A stretch of DNA of 64,000 nt, from positions 4,972,001-5,036,000 of the forward strand of contig NZ_CP035088.1 of assembly GCF_004786035.1 (NCBI RefSeq). Reading direction: 5' to 3'. The stretch is from Pseudomonas viciae. GTDB lineage: Bacteria > Pseudomonadota > Gammaproteobacteria > Pseudomonadales > Pseudomonadaceae. Positions 12,008-22,162 of this stretch are shown piece after piece (the stretch's first letter is position 1; every line of letters starts with the position of its first letter). The notes beneath the pieces were generated by a model. That model had not been told where the DNA came from. It saw only the letters and a list, made by a program, of their open reading frames with translations, and did not search any database. The translations under genes and the position numbers were made by a program.

Positions 12008-13546
12008 CTAACAGGTTAGGGGCGATTTGGACACTACCCAGCGACTTTGGAGTGCGAGCCACAGCGCTGCCACATCAGCGGTGCTGTCCATAGAGCGTCC
12101 ACTGATCTCTTCGATGCGGCGAACGCGATAAACCAGAGTTTGCTTGTGCACATGTAGACGTTTCGCCGCATGCAGCCACGAGCGGTTCTCTTCGAGAAAT
12201 ACCTGCAACGTCTGCAACAAGGTTGTACGTTGGGCTTGGTCATAATCATGAATTGCACCCAGCACCGTGTGGAAGGCGCGCTTTGCTTCGTCCGGTGTTC
12301 TGGGCAACCAAGGCGTGTCGGTTTCCAGCTCTGCATAACGGCAGATGCGCCGTTGTGCATGGGTGTGAGCGCTGGCTAACAGTGCTTCGCGTAGCGCTTC
12401 CGCACTGCGTGTCAATGTCTGCAATGGCGCGCTTGAGCCTAGGTTGATGTCAAGTTTTTCACCGAGCAACGGCTGTAGGCCGTCGGCGTGCATTAGGATG
12501 AGTTCATCACCCTGAATGCGCGCCAGTACGCTGTTGTCCAGTATCCTGAGCAGCAGTTCCGTTTTTCTCCGTAGTCCATGTCCTCGCGCCACGGTGATGA
12601 CCGCACGCTCAAGGGCTAGGCCAGACAGTTGACCGTCCAGGCGCTGGATTGCCTGATCAAGGCTCAAGCGTTGTTGCAGCAGGTCGTCCAGTAATTCCGA
12701 GCCGAGGCGCAAACGGCGTTCACGCTCGGCCTGACGTCGCTGAATTTCCAACCCAAGCACAGCGGTGAGATGGTGCAGCAGGCTATAGTCAGGCAGTCGC
12801 TCGCCGGTCACCACCAACAAGCAGTTCTGTTCGGTATGCAGTTCGATACTAAGCGCTTCGCCATCCGCCAAAGTAAGGCGGCGCAGCATGGGCTGCTGCT
12901 CTACCTGTTTGCGGCGGCTGCCTAGGAGTGCCAAACGGACTGACTCGGATAGCGGGGCAAGGTCGTCCGCCCAAGGTTCTAATGTTTCGAGCAAAAGCAC
13001 ATGAAGACGACAGTGGATATCAGCCTCAAGGCGTAGGACCAACCCCGCCAGGCTCAGGCCAGACATGCTCAGCCGGGCACTCTCATATACCCGCACCAGC
13101 GCATTGCGGCGTTGGTACTCTTCCTTCTGGTTCGCATCGATGATCGCCCGGGTCACCGCAGCGAAAGGCACGCCATATTCTGTGAGGATTACCGGGAAAT
13201 TCATCTGCTCGGCCCGCTCGCAGAGGGCATGGAGGTTGGCCGGCGCCTGCATATGTTCACCGATCATCATCCCGGCCAAGCCCGCTTCAGCCAGGCGTTG
13301 CACGTACTCGCGTTGCTGCAGGGGGTCAGCAGGAATGCCGAGCCCCGTGGTCATCAACACATCGCCCTCTCCCAGCCATTCGGTGGGGTCGGGCAATTCG
13401 CAGACATGTGCCCAGCGCACTTCGCGGTCAAGGCCTTCAGCACCGCTCAAGAGGCGTGAGCGGAGCTCGGTGTGGGCAATCAAGTCACGGACGTGATGAG
13501 ACATGTGCGGGCTGCTCCATTGGATGACTCGAGGTTTCAGGCTCAT
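12008..13546 (-). CDS. PucR-family transcriptional regulator
   Basis: A 512-residue cytoplasmic regulator. The N-terminal part (about 20-140) is a PucR domain, containing GDVLMTTGLGIP and GLAGMMIGEH. The middle resembles the GGDEF-like/CdaR region, and the C-terminus (about 435-500) is the PucR-type helix-turn-helix (AAKRLHVHKQTLVYRVRRIEEI). PucR proteins usually control purine, amine or amino-acid catabolism genes next to them. It is the last gene of a minus-strand run of oxidoreductase, cupin, permease and pucR, 19 bases after the permease stop, so it probably regulates this run. The ATG at 13504, preceded by GGAG, is an alternative start that would place the PucR domain at the very N-terminus. 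Confidence 0.88.
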   Translation of the reverse strand: MSLKPRVIQWSSPHMSHHVRDLIAHTELRSRLLSGAEGLDREVRWAHVCELPDPTEWLGEGDVLMTTGLGIPADPLQQREYVQRLAEAGLAGMMIGEHMQAPANLHALCERAEQMNFPVILTEYGVPFAAVTRAIIDANQKEEYQRRNALVRVYESARLSMSGLSLAGLVLRLEADIHCRLHVLLLETLEPWADDLAPLSESVRLALLGSRRKQVEQQPMLRRLTLADGEALSIELHTEQNCLLVVTGERLPDYSLLHHLTAVLGLEIQRRQAERERRLRLGSELLDDLLQQRLSLDQAIQRLDGQLSGLALERAVITVARGHGLRRKTELLLRILDNSVLARIQGDELILMHADGLQPLLGEKLDINLGSSAPLQTLTRSAEALREALLASAHTHAQRRICRYAELETDTPWLPRTPDEAKRAFHTVLGAIHDYDQAQRTTLLQTLQVFLEENRSWLHAAKRLHVHKQTLVYRVRRIEEISGRSMDSTADVAALWLALQSRWVVSKSPLTC

Positions 13547-13565
13547 CCCGCCTTGCCTCGAGTCA

Positions 13566-14798
13566 TTACCAACTGGCAGGCAGCATTCCTATGGCTGATA
13601 GCACGGCGTAGACGCCACTCGAGGCGAAGACCAGGATAATACCGGCTTGCATGAGTGGATGAGCATACCAGCCACACTTGAACGCCGGTTCCTTATCGCC
13701 ACGTTTGCGTGCGGCATTAAGCAAAAGGATTGGAATAATACCCATGAGTACGCCGCCGAAGGTTCCAGCAAAATACAGCGCGTTGACAAAGCCGCTGATA
13801 CCCGAGTATGCCAGGATGAACGGCGGGATTGCCACCACAGCCAATACCATGAGTCGCTTGCCACGATGGCTTTCGTCACCGAGCCGGAAGTGGTCGAAAA
13901 TGTTGGTGAACAGGCATCCACCAAGCCCCCAGTAGGAGGTCAACATCGCAAGCAAGGCAAAAGTGTTGGCAACATAGTAGGCCCACTGACCCAGCGACCG
14001 CCCCCAACTGAGCGTAGCCACTTCACTGAGGTTTTCAGTGCCTACTAGCGCGATCACTGAAGCAGGAATGGCGGCCACCACAACGAAAGTCAGCAGCATA
14101 CCGCCGATGATCAGGCGTGGGACACGCTTGGGTGAATCCAGGTTACCGCGCACTAGTTCTGGCACCAGGAATTGCGCGCCGAAAACAAATACAGCTAAGT
14201 TGAAAACCGGCACCACGTATTGCCACTGGCTTTGCCATAGATGCATGAAACGAGTGTCGTCATGGACCACGGTTGCGCCTATCAGCAAGCAGACAATCAT
14301 CACCATACCGACGCTGATCAACTTTTCCGCAACGCCCAAGGCCTTCAGTCCCAGATACAGCACCAACGCCGAAGGTATGAAGAACAGCAAGCTGCCCATT
14401 TGCCGGCTCAAACCGAACCGACTGAAGAAGTCGGTAAGAATGTTGCCGCTGCCAGTCATGTATGCAACAAGAGCGCCATAGCTATTGGCGGCAACGGCGA
14501 TGAAAATCAGCCAGCCGCCGAAAGCTCCGAGATACTTACGTGACAGGCCACTTAGCTGCTTGTTCTCACAGGTGCGAAGGCACGCTTCGGCGACATAAAG
14601 CATGGTAATGATGCAGAACAGGCACGTAATCGCCAGACACACCAGCAGGGGCGCATAGCCGACTTTGCGCGCAGCGAAGGCCATGCTGAGTACGCCTGCA
14701 CCAATGTTGGTGCCGATGATGATGCCAATGGTTTCCATCCGGCCAAGGGCATGAGCTTTCAACCCCGAGGATTCTTCAATGTGTTGTTGTGTACCCAC
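13566..14798 (-). CDS. Amino-acid permease of the aromatic/HAAAP family
   Basis: Inner-membrane transporter of 410 residues with about eleven hydrophobic segments. The N-terminus has METIGIIIGTNIGAGVLSMAFAARKVGY, an unwound first helix typical of tryptophan/tyrosine permeases (Trp_Tyr_perm, HAAAP family). Transport is probably proton-coupled uptake. It lies between a cupin gene and pucR on the same strand. Together with the FAD oxidoreductase this suggests uptake and oxidation of one amine or amino acid. The actual substrate cannot be told from the sequence. Confidence 0.83.
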   Translation of the reverse strand: MGTQQHIEESSGLKAHALGRMETIGIIIGTNIGAGVLSMAFAARKVGYAPLLVCLAITCLFCIITMLYVAEACLRTCENKQLSGLSRKYLGAFGGWLIFIAVAANSYGALVAYMTGSGNILTDFFSRFGLSRQMGSLLFFIPSALVLYLGLKALGVAEKLISVGMVMIVCLLIGATVVHDDTRFMHLWQSQWQYVVPVFNLAVFVFGAQFLVPELVRGNLDSPKRVPRLIIGGMLLTFVVVAAIPASVIALVGTENLSEVATLSWGRSLGQWAYYVANTFALLAMLTSYWGLGGCLFTNIFDHFRLGDESHRGKRLMVLAVVAIPPFILAYSGISGFVNALYFAGTFGGVLMGIIPILLLNAARKRGDKEPAFKCGWYAHPLMQAGIILVFASSGVYAVLSAIGMLPASW

Positions 14799-14846
14799 TT
14801 CTTGTTACCTCGTCTTGTTATGTGGGAGGAGTGGCAGACAAATGAC

Positions 14847-15194
14847 TCACTCAAGAATCAGGTATGTCTTGCGAAGGTTCTGGCGAATGACCCAAGTGCC
14901 TTGGCTGTTGGCAGGAAAGTACAGCGCGTCACCTGCGCTGAAATTGACAGACTCACCAGTGTCTGGCGTAAAACAGCCAGCGCCGCTGACGATGTAGCTG
15001 TACTCGGCCTGGACCACTTGACGTCGGAAGCTGCCAGGGCTGCATTCCCAGACACCAACAGAACCACGGGCGTCCGGCAGCTCCAGGTGCGCAGCGATGC
15101 GTGCTTGTGCTACGAGCTCCTGCTCCGAACTGCCGAGAGTAATAGCTTCGCCGAAGGTCAGCGGCGCACTGGCAGGGATACGAACAATCGACAT
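14847..15194 (-). CDS. Small cupin-domain protein
   Basis: A single-domain beta-barrel protein of 115 residues resembling the Cupin_3 group: WECSPGSFRR, then VVQAEYSYIVSGAG, then FSAGDALYFPANSQGTW. The group often accompanies FAD-dependent amine oxidoreductases in pseudomonad catabolic operons, but its function there is poorly defined. It lies 11 bases after the oxidoreductase stop and 48 bases before the permease start on the minus strand, so it is almost certainly co-transcribed. Metal ligands are not obvious, so a binding or sensing role is as likely as catalysis. Confidence 0.82.
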   Translation of the reverse strand: MSIVRIPASAPLTFGEAITLGSSEQELVAQARIAAHLELPDARGSVGVWECSPGSFRRQVVQAEYSYIVSGAGCFTPDTGESVNFSAGDALYFPANSQGTWVIRQNLRKTYLILE

Positions 15195-15205
15195 GGTTTA
15201 CTTCC

Positions 15206-16612
15206 TCAGGCTTTGTCTTCGAGTCCAGCCGGTGCAAAGCGAGCCAGGAAAAGATCGAGGGCGGCTGGAGTGTTACCGGCTAGTTCCGAGCGTTCTTTGC
15301 GCATTACGGCGTTGCGCACAAGAGAGCCGCCCCAATAACGAATCGGCTCAGGCGGGAACGTGCGGCAGCTACGCTCCACCAGCGAGCAGGAGCTCCAGAA
15401 ATCCGTGCGCCCCAGGGTCAAACTGGCGAGAATGCGTCCGCCCACTCGACTCGGGCCGACCCCGTTGCCGCTCCAGCCGATGCCATAATGTATGTTCTCT
15501 TGGCTATTGAGCCGACCGAACACCGGCAGGCTGTCGTAGGTTCGGTCAATCGGGCCAGACCACTGCGCGGCGATGCATGCATCGTCGAGCATGGGATAGG
15601 TACGGCGTAGGTCCGCTTCGACGAGTGCCAAACTCTGCATATCCTCGCTGAACACATCGCCGATTTTCGAACCGAAGCTCAAGGCGCCTGTGCCTTTACC
15701 AAAGACGATGCGGCCGTCGCGCGTGGTGCGGTAATAATCCACCATCAATTGCGAGTCGGTTACGGCTTCGCCTCCGGTCCAGCCGATTTGCTTGAGGTGT
15801 TGTGGGATAGCCTCGGTGGTCACGATAGAGCTGTTGACCGGCACGATCACTTTCGCCAGAGCTGGTATTGTTGCTGCCCAAGCATTGACCGCAAGCACGA
15901 CCGAACGGGCACGAATAGCGGCATGAGCGGTTTTTACCAAGGCTGGTTGACCCGGCTCGATGTCGGTCACCCCCGTCCCTTCATGAATCTCGACGCCATT
16001 GGCCAACGCAACCTGCCGCATACCCTCAACCAGTAACGCGGGCTGCACGGTGGCATTACTACGCTCGAATACACCTGCTAGGTGTACCGCCGAACCGGTG
16101 CGTCGCGCCACCTCGCGGGGATCCAGACGCTCGAATGGACGTACGCCGAGGCGCTCGCAGGCGGCAAGGGTGCCGTTCCATGTGTCGACGTGTTGTTGGG
16201 TCGTTGCGGTCCATAGCCAGCCGCTCTGCTGGAAATGGGCATCAATACCATATCGCTCACAAAATTCGCCCAGTTCCGTGATTGCTTGCTCGGCACTACG
16301 CCCCAGGAAGAGGGCTTGCTCGTCATTACAGAAGCCGCGCAGGGTGCCAATCTTCGGCCACCAAGACATGACAAAACCACCGTTGCGACCTGAGGCGCCC
16401 CCCCCGCAGACGTGCTGTTCAAGTAGCATCACGCGGGCGTCCGGCTCATGTTCCTTGATCGTTATCGCAGTCCAGAGCCCAACAAACCCGCCACCAATTA
16501 TGGCAACGTCAACGGCATGCTCGCCCTTAAGAGGCAGCGTTGCGCCGTCGGTCAAGGCAGTCGCTGCCATCCAGTGGCTTGGTTTCAAGGGCGGGGTAAT
16601 ATTTAGCTTCAT
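15206..16612 (-). CDS. FAD-dependent amine/amino-acid oxidoreductase (DAO family)
   Basis: A 468-residue flavoprotein of the D-amino-acid-oxidase/gamma-glutamylputrescine-oxidase (PuuB-like) family. The ADP-binding Rossmann motif is at about 28-47 (VDVAIIGGGFVGLWTAI), followed by LLEQHVCGGGASGRNGGFV, a signature of this group with the flavin-contacting SGRNGG. The C-terminal region has YGIGWSGNGVGPSRVGGRI, the second FAD contact. It probably oxidises a primary or secondary amine, giving an aldehyde or imine. It is the first gene of the four-gene minus-strand run, so the promoter should lie in 16613-16750. Substrate unknown; a link to nicotine-derived methylamine compounds is possible but unsupported. 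Confidence 0.84.
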   Translation of the reverse strand: MKLNITPPLKPSHWMAATALTDGATLPLKGEHAVDVAIIGGGFVGLWTAITIKEHEPDARVMLLEQHVCGGGASGRNGGFVMSWWPKIGTLRGFCNDEQALFLGRSAEQAITELGEFCERYGIDAHFQQSGWLWTATTQQHVDTWNGTLAACERLGVRPFERLDPREVARRTGSAVHLAGVFERSNATVQPALLVEGMRQVALANGVEIHEGTGVTDIEPGQPALVKTAHAAIRARSVVLAVNAWAATIPALAKVIVPVNSSIVTTEAIPQHLKQIGWTGGEAVTDSQLMVDYYRTTRDGRIVFGKGTGALSFGSKIGDVFSEDMQSLALVEADLRRTYPMLDDACIAAQWSGPIDRTYDSLPVFGRLNSQENIHYGIGWSGNGVGPSRVGGRILASLTLGRTDFWSSCSLVERSCRTFPPEPIRYWGGSLVRNAVMRKERSELAGNTPAALDLFLARFAPAGLEDKA

Positions 16613-17710
16613 TCTGAGCCCTGGTCAGTGGAATTTGGGCCAGTTTCGATGAGCTTGAGCAGGGCGACAATTAGACTCAATTAGGAAAACACGTTAGACG
16701 CTCATACGATCGTACAAGTGAATCGTTTTGCTTTTGCAGAGTTGATGAAGGAGCGGTTTGACCGTTGACGGCTTTTGCATAGAAGCGCGCACTTCCGTTG
16801 TTAGTCAGGTTTTCCCCAGAGCCTGGATCGATGGCTGCCCTCGCATCGACCGCGTGGGAGGGGATTCCAAATCCGGAATATCCGATCAGGAGCAGCCAGC
16901 CCTATTGTATGTGTATGCCTGAAATGCACCAGAGCCAGCAACAAGCCAAGCGGATGGGTTTGTGATCTTACCTCAGCGGCCAATAAGGCCTGGTCGACAT
17001 CCAAACCGCAACCTCTACTGTTGACGCACGAGCTTGCAAAGTAATGGCGGAATCCACGGCCCGCCGCCACGTGCGGTCAATCTCCGAGATAGGATATCGA
17101 TCAACACATAATTTTAACTGGTATCCGGTGGCAAGACGTTAAGGGATATCGACAATTAGGGGGCAGACTCTATGAGTCTACCAGTCATGGTTGCCAACAG
17201 AGTCGCCGAGAGGTTTGAGCTAATACTTATTGGTCGCCTGGACTTGCGACCCGGCAGAGGCGAGTCATCAGTAGAAATATCGAATAATCGCGACCTCCAT
17301 GTTTCAAGCTGACGCCCACTGCAGCCAGGACGGCCTCCAGCTGAGTTGGGAGCCCCATATCGCGGAAGCCTCAAGCGGCGCTCACTCTTCCAATAACACA
17401 TTTTACTGAGAGACTTAAGACAAACTTAACAAAAGCAGTCGCAATATCCATAGCTTCAGCATGAGTGACCAGGCGTTACGATATCAAAGCGATATCACAC
17501 AGAGTTTGATGTCGAGCCATCATCGCAGCGCCATGGAATCGATCATTTGTTGACGATTTCTCATGCCCTACCCCTCCTCGTACCGTTACGCTGAATGAGA
17601 TGGCAAGATTGGCCATCGTGGGGTGATTGGTGAGATTTAGGAATTCTCTGAACAATTCAGTAGACGCACTGAACTTTGTCGATCCTTGATTCGAGCTACC
17701 TATCAGCCAG
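16613..17710. other. Gene-poor decayed region
   Basis: No intact gene. The first 100 bases should hold the promoter of the FAD oxidoreductase operon. Short frames at 16801-17070, 17156-17401 and 17476-17817 (all minus) have no recognisable domain; the last runs antisense into the transposase relic. The stretch reads like eroded DNA between two acquired segments. Confidence 0.45.
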
Positions 17711-18295
17711 ATGGGCTTTTTCGGCTTTGAATACGCCGGCAAGCGTAAGCAGCCCCCGGGAACGCTTCCTTGCCGAGATGGATCAGGACGTGCTCTAGAT
17801 CGATTTGCGGTCATCAATGGCTACTTGCAGGAGAGAGGTCTGTCGCCGCGTGAGGGCACGATCGTCGATGCCACCGTTATTCATACCGCAGTTTGACCGA
17901 GAACGAAGATGGACAGCGCGATCCCGAAATGCATCAGACCAAGAAAAGTAACCAGCATTTCTTGGGGCTGAAGGCTCATATCGGCACCGATCCCGAGTCG
18001 AGACTGACTAATCACGTTTCATGGCGCGGCGGACAATAATGGCCGATGCACAGCACAGCACGTATTTCATGCTAAATAAACGCAGCGTGCTCTACAAGGC
18101 CAAGCGCAAGCTCGAGCACTGAAAAGCTCAGACAAGGGCCGCAGTCGAGCATCCGCTCGGGTGATCAAGCGTCATTTCGGCTACGTGAACGCGCGCTGTC
18201 GTGGGCTGATGAACGACACAGCGCAGCTGTCCACGCTGTTCGCCCAGTCAAATCTGTGGATGGCTCGAAAACAGCTCACGGGCATGGGTGAGTGA
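17711..18295 (+). pseudogene. IS5-family transposase relic
   Basis: Decayed remains of an IS5-group transposase. FEYAGKRKQ matches the N-terminus, then the text jumps to [27 protein letters not shown] from the middle of the protein, so an internal segment is deleted. A stop follows at 17896. After a frameshift, [21 protein letters not shown] continues the DDE domain. Further breaks separate this from NKRSVLYKAKRK and a C-terminal stretch ending near NLWMARKQL. At least one internal deletion, one frameshift and several stops are visible, so it cannot make an active enzyme. A full IS5-group transposase is about 320-330 residues. Terminal inverted repeats could not be fixed. Confidence 0.8.
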
Positions 18296-18952
18296 GGCTC
18301 CTGGCGCCAAAGGGCGGGCGCAAACTTCTTCCCTGTACTAATCATGGTGCGTTTTTCAGCGAATAACGTGGTTTGCTGGGTGATTCTTCAACTTGCCGAT
18401 AAAATGTGCCAAGTTGATTGGCGCATCTCTAGGTGCATTAATTGAACAAGATGCATTACACGGAGGCCTGTTGCAGAATATGCTGAGAGTTTTTCTTGAC
18501 AAAACCGTTTTTTTGGCAAAATGGTCCTAAACACCTGTATACAAGCAAACGCTAATTTACCGTATTAAAGCGATCAAGGTGCGTTCGCTAGATGTAACAG
18601 TGGACGTCGCAATTCTTTGGAGAGCCATAAGCGCGGCAGAAACTGGAGTGGTTTTGTTTGAGCGAATGAAAGCCTGACTTACCCGCCAAGTCTGAACGGA
18701 TAGATACGACTTCCGTGGTTACATAATAGACGGATCGATGACACTCGCTCGCTGGTCGATACGGTAGCTTATTTTTCTTGATAAAAGCGACCTTGCCAAG
18801 CGCGCCGATTTATTACGCGCTTAAGCGGGCATAAGTAGATATTTTTTATCCAAAAAGCAACTTCCAAGACCAACACCGTAAAACAAAGGAAATCTTTCAA
18901 TCTATAACAGCCTACAACAGGACAAGTATCAAATTAAAAATGCCATTAGATA
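18296..18952. other. Intergenic AT-rich region after the IS relic
   Basis: About 650 bases without a supportable gene. A TTGACA at about 18498 followed by T- and A-runs could be a promoter element. The 3' end of the AraC-type gene abuts it from the right. Confidence 0.4.
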
Positions 18953-19957
18953 TCAAAGCATGCGTTTATTATAAGTATTTCGGTACTCCATCGGCGTTAA
19001 TCCAGTCCAGCGACGGAACGCCCGACTGAATGCGCTTAGTTGAGAGTAACCAAGCTCAGAAGCTATATCTGTAAGGTTTTTTTCGCTATTCTTAAGATGA
19101 TCAATAGCCGTGTTTCTCCGTATATCGTCAACAAGGTGCAGGAAATCGACACCCTCCTCTCTGCAGCGGCGCTGTAGCGTTCTCTCACTCATATGCATAG
19201 CGTCCGCCACCTCTGCCAATGTCGGCACCCCGTCAGCCAGCTTGCGCCCGACGATATGTGATACCCTGACAATTACGCTGCGTTCCACCCGGCGCTCCAA
19301 TAGCCTTTCCTTTAAATATTGCATAGAAAGGCGATACAATCTGGGATCGGCATCAACGATTGGAATGGCCAACACCGAACGGCTAAACATGATCGAATTT
19401 ATAGATTGTTGGAATTTGGGAGCTACACCAAAAACCTCTTTATATAGTTTCGCCCCAGCAGATCCGGAGTGTTCAAATCGGACCTGTTTCGCTTTTATTT
19501 CCATGCCTGTTGCTTCACGAAGCATTATAATAATTGCCGTTATAGAAAACTCAGAATCTTGCCGACGATACCCTATAGAAGAGTCGATCAAACGATAGCT
19601 AAGCCCAATAGCGTCACTTGTCTCGACGAACCTTTCTTCTACAGCTTGGGAGAAAACATTGACAAAACCAGCCATAACGTTCAGAAAAGTCGCTACATCT
19701 GGAGCATTGCGAACCGCGTGGCCAAATATCCCCCAGTTACGTGACCGAAGCTTCATTGCCATATGTATGCCAATAAAATCATCTTGCTCTTTGGAAATCA
19801 GCTCTAATAATTCGACGAATTTTCGATCCGGTATTTCCATATCCGGATCTGCCAATATTGATTTTTCGAGACCGACCCGTTCAAGATAAGGCTCAATGAG
19901 CTCTTGAAAAGGACTGAGTACTGTCTCCGCGATCTGGGTTGTGTCTCTTCCACTCAT
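18953..19957 (-). CDS. AraC-family transcriptional regulator
   Basis: A 334-residue regulator. The N-terminal 200 residues resemble the arabinose-binding-like domain found in OruR/ArgR-type AraC proteins (for example RSRNWGIFGHAVRNAPDVATFL). The C-terminal 100 residues carry the double helix-turn-helix: LAEVADAMHMSERTLQRRC, then LTDIASELGYSQLSAFSRAFRRWTG with the usual second-HTH FxRxFxRWxG pattern. The ATG at 19957 has GGAG about eight bases upstream. It lies alone in an AT-rich, gene-poor region. Its base composition is like the nicotine genes, so it might be part of the same acquired segment, but no target can be assigned. Confidence 0.88.
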   Translation of the reverse strand: MSGRDTTQIAETVLSPFQELIEPYLERVGLEKSILADPDMEIPDRKFVELLELISKEQDDFIGIHMAMKLRSRNWGIFGHAVRNAPDVATFLNVMAGFVNVFSQAVEERFVETSDAIGLSYRLIDSSIGYRRQDSEFSITAIIIMLREATGMEIKAKQVRFEHSGSAGAKLYKEVFGVAPKFQQSINSIMFSRSVLAIPIVDADPRLYRLSMQYLKERLLERRVERSVIVRVSHIVGRKLADGVPTLAEVADAMHMSERTLQRRCREEGVDFLHLVDDIRRNTAIDHLKNSEKNLTDIASELGYSQLSAFSRAFRRWTGLTPMEYRNTYNKRML

Positions 19958-21120
19958 TTGGCTGCTCCGAATTCTTGTTATTTTTAGATGTATCGTGACT
20001 GACGTTTATACGATTAAGTCCATTGAGTATTTTTTCTCAGACGAGAATATTGGTGCCAGGCCGACCTACGCGAGGGGCCAAAATCCTCCCCCAAGCTGGC
20101 GAGCTCTCTGCTTCAGCAGCTAACGTCGTGAATTCCGCTCTAGCGCTTCCATGGGCATCATTTCGCAACGCTCGCATCACCTGTGAGATAATGCGCCACA
20201 GATCACAGTGTTATCAATACCTTAGTAAATTCAACATCCTAGATGATGCCAGCGGCTAATTGCACCTCGTGACGCATCAAACCAGCCCGAATGCATCGAA
20301 CCAGTTTTCTGGTGCCTCACTGAATGTTGACAATCAACATCCCTCAGCCTCAAAACTCAATGCACGTCGCGGTCCTGGGACGTTCGGGAGACGAGAGGAG
20401 ACTGGTGAATGACGTCACTAGACCACACAGCAATATCCCACACGAGTCCGGCCTTCAGACGTCTCACCATTCCCGGAGCCTCAGCTCATTCCGCTGTTAT
20501 CTGGGACGAATGAGAAACTGGTGAGACTCGCGCCCTACCGCACGCCATACCCCCGGCTACAGCTATGCGCTCAATTGGACTCATCACTAGAGCTCTTACG
20601 CTTCCCCGAACCGGACCTGCGTGCTGCGTCCCCGCGTGGTACTGCCTCAATCTGAGAACCTCTCGCGAAAGGTCTTAGAGCCCTCCCACCTTCAAGCTAG
20701 ATATCCAGCCCCGTACATTGACAGGTGATGCTCGCAACAAAAGCTTCGACGTTCGAATAACCAACAAAAGACATATCAGAACAATTGAACGAGTATAGAT
20801 AGCTCGATATCCGCGAAGTATAAATAATTAATAGCCAAGAGTATCGGCAAGCTTTCTAAACATATAATCACGCCCGAGCAGTACGGGCTATGCTTTACTT
20901 TAGAGCAGTCCCCCCCCACCGAGAGACACACTTAAATTACACATCCTGCCAGCTAATGACTTACACCCTAACAGCAACAACATTAGCCCGACAATCTATT
21001 AGCGCAAGCGTTCTGGTGAAATGCAAGATTAGAATATGCTCATACTTCCTAGTTAAACATCCTCCCCCCCCAAATCTCACCATGTCAACCGAGGGTATTT
21101 AAAACCCTAAATTTTCAATG
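19958..21120. other. Gene-free 1.1 kb region between two regulators
   Basis: No supportable gene. Short frames such as 20023-20259 and 20890-21102 (+) have no domain. The sequence is AT-rich near both ends and looks degenerate. It includes the divergent regulatory space of the AraC and TetR genes. Confidence 0.45.
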
Positions 21121-21137
21121 TATAATCCCCTGATTAT
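21121..21137 (+). promoter_or_regulatory. Candidate -10 box and operator of the TetR-type gene
   Basis: TATAAT at 21121-21126 is overlapped by a perfect inverted repeat, ATAATC (21122-21127), spacer CCCT, GATTAT (21132-21137). It lies 25-40 bases before the ATG of the TetR-family gene. An inverted repeat over the -10 region is the classical arrangement for autorepression by TetR proteins. Confidence 0.45.
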
Positions 21138-21161
21138 TTTATAATCCAGCTGGAAAATCCT

Positions 21162-21878
21162 ATGGCAGACTCGAAATCAGCACAAAATTCCGCAGTTGGG
21201 CCTAAACTCGGTAGGCGCCGATTCTCTGAACTCGGCGAGGTCGTTAATAAAGAGCTCATCTTAAATGAGGCTGAAAAGGTTTTCGCTATGCACGGGTTCC
21301 TAGGAGCGACCCTTAAGCAAATAGCGCAAAACTCAAACGTTACTCAAGCACTAATTACTTATTACTACGGAACGAAACAGAATCTTTTTATGGAAGTATA
21401 TCGACGGGGATTGTCCGATATAGACAAGAAGCGTCAGAACTACCTTGATGAACTTAAATGCCGTCCTGAAGGCTATAATACCTATGACATCGTGCGAACC
21501 TACTTAAGACCACAATTTGAACACAGGGAAGGAGGACAAGCATGGATGCATTTTGCACGCTTGCAGTCCCGGCTAGCTAGCGAACCTGAAGAGGTGGCCG
21601 TACCCTTGAGGAAAGAGCTATATGATCATACATTAAAGGCCTTCATTCATGAAATTATGGAATGTGAGGGTGAAGACGACGCAGCTGCCGTGAGTTGGGG
21701 AGCAGTATTTATGGTTTCCATGATTCTTTATATGCTGAGAGGCGTTGATCGTATTGGTGAGCTTACTGACGGACACCTTCACGCAGAATCAGAAGATGAC
21801 ATTGTTGAAAGAATGACGATATTTATCACGGGCGGCATCAACTCTCTCAAGCAAGCAACTCAAGACAAGTATAAATAA
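21162..21878 (+). CDS. TetR-family transcriptional regulator
   Basis: A 238-residue one-component regulator. The N-terminal DNA-binding domain spans about 27-75 (ILNEAEKVFAMHGFLGATLKQIAQNSNVTQALITYYYGTKQNLF, read in segments), with the TetR helix-turn-helix and the YYYGTKQNLF signature. The rest is a helical ligand-binding domain with a CerR/TetR_C-like layout, including IVRTYLRPQF and MVSMILYMLRGVDRIGEL. P. putida S16 regulates part of its nicotine genes with the TetR protein NicR2. Whether this is its counterpart cannot be decided here, because the lower-pathway genes NicR2 controls are not in view. It is AT-rich like the nicotine cluster. Confidence 0.88.
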   Translation: MADSKSAQNSAVGPKLGRRRFSELGEVVNKELILNEAEKVFAMHGFLGATLKQIAQNSNVTQALITYYYGTKQNLFMEVYRRGLSDIDKKRQNYLDELKCRPEGYNTYDIVRTYLRPQFEHREGGQAWMHFARLQSRLASEPEEVAVPLRKELYDHTLKAFIHEIMECEGEDDAAAVSWGAVFMVSMILYMLRGVDRIGELTDGHLHAESEDDIVERMTIFITGGINSLKQATQDKYK

Positions 21879-22162
21879 AATTTCACTTCAATAGATCTCC
21901 CAAGTGCCACTCAAGGGGCAGACAACTCCGCCCCCTGAAATTTACTACTCATACTGCACTCGACGCTCATATGCAATTTTTTTGGTATTTCACCCTCTCC
22001 ATCTGCAAATATAACGAACTCTGCACCAACCACAAAAAATCAATGTCGCGCCGAGTCAAAAAATTTGGCGTTTGATGTCAATCCCCAGCAGAAATACTGT
22101 GTTTATGATTATAGACCGTCGCAGTGGCGGTTAAATAACTTTTAATGCAAAGGTGATTTGAA

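Noticed and set aside
15999..16652. 217-codon frame antisense to the FAD oxidoreductase
   Set aside because: Exact shadow of a recognised flavoprotein gene; Ser/Arg/Pro-rich text with no motif.
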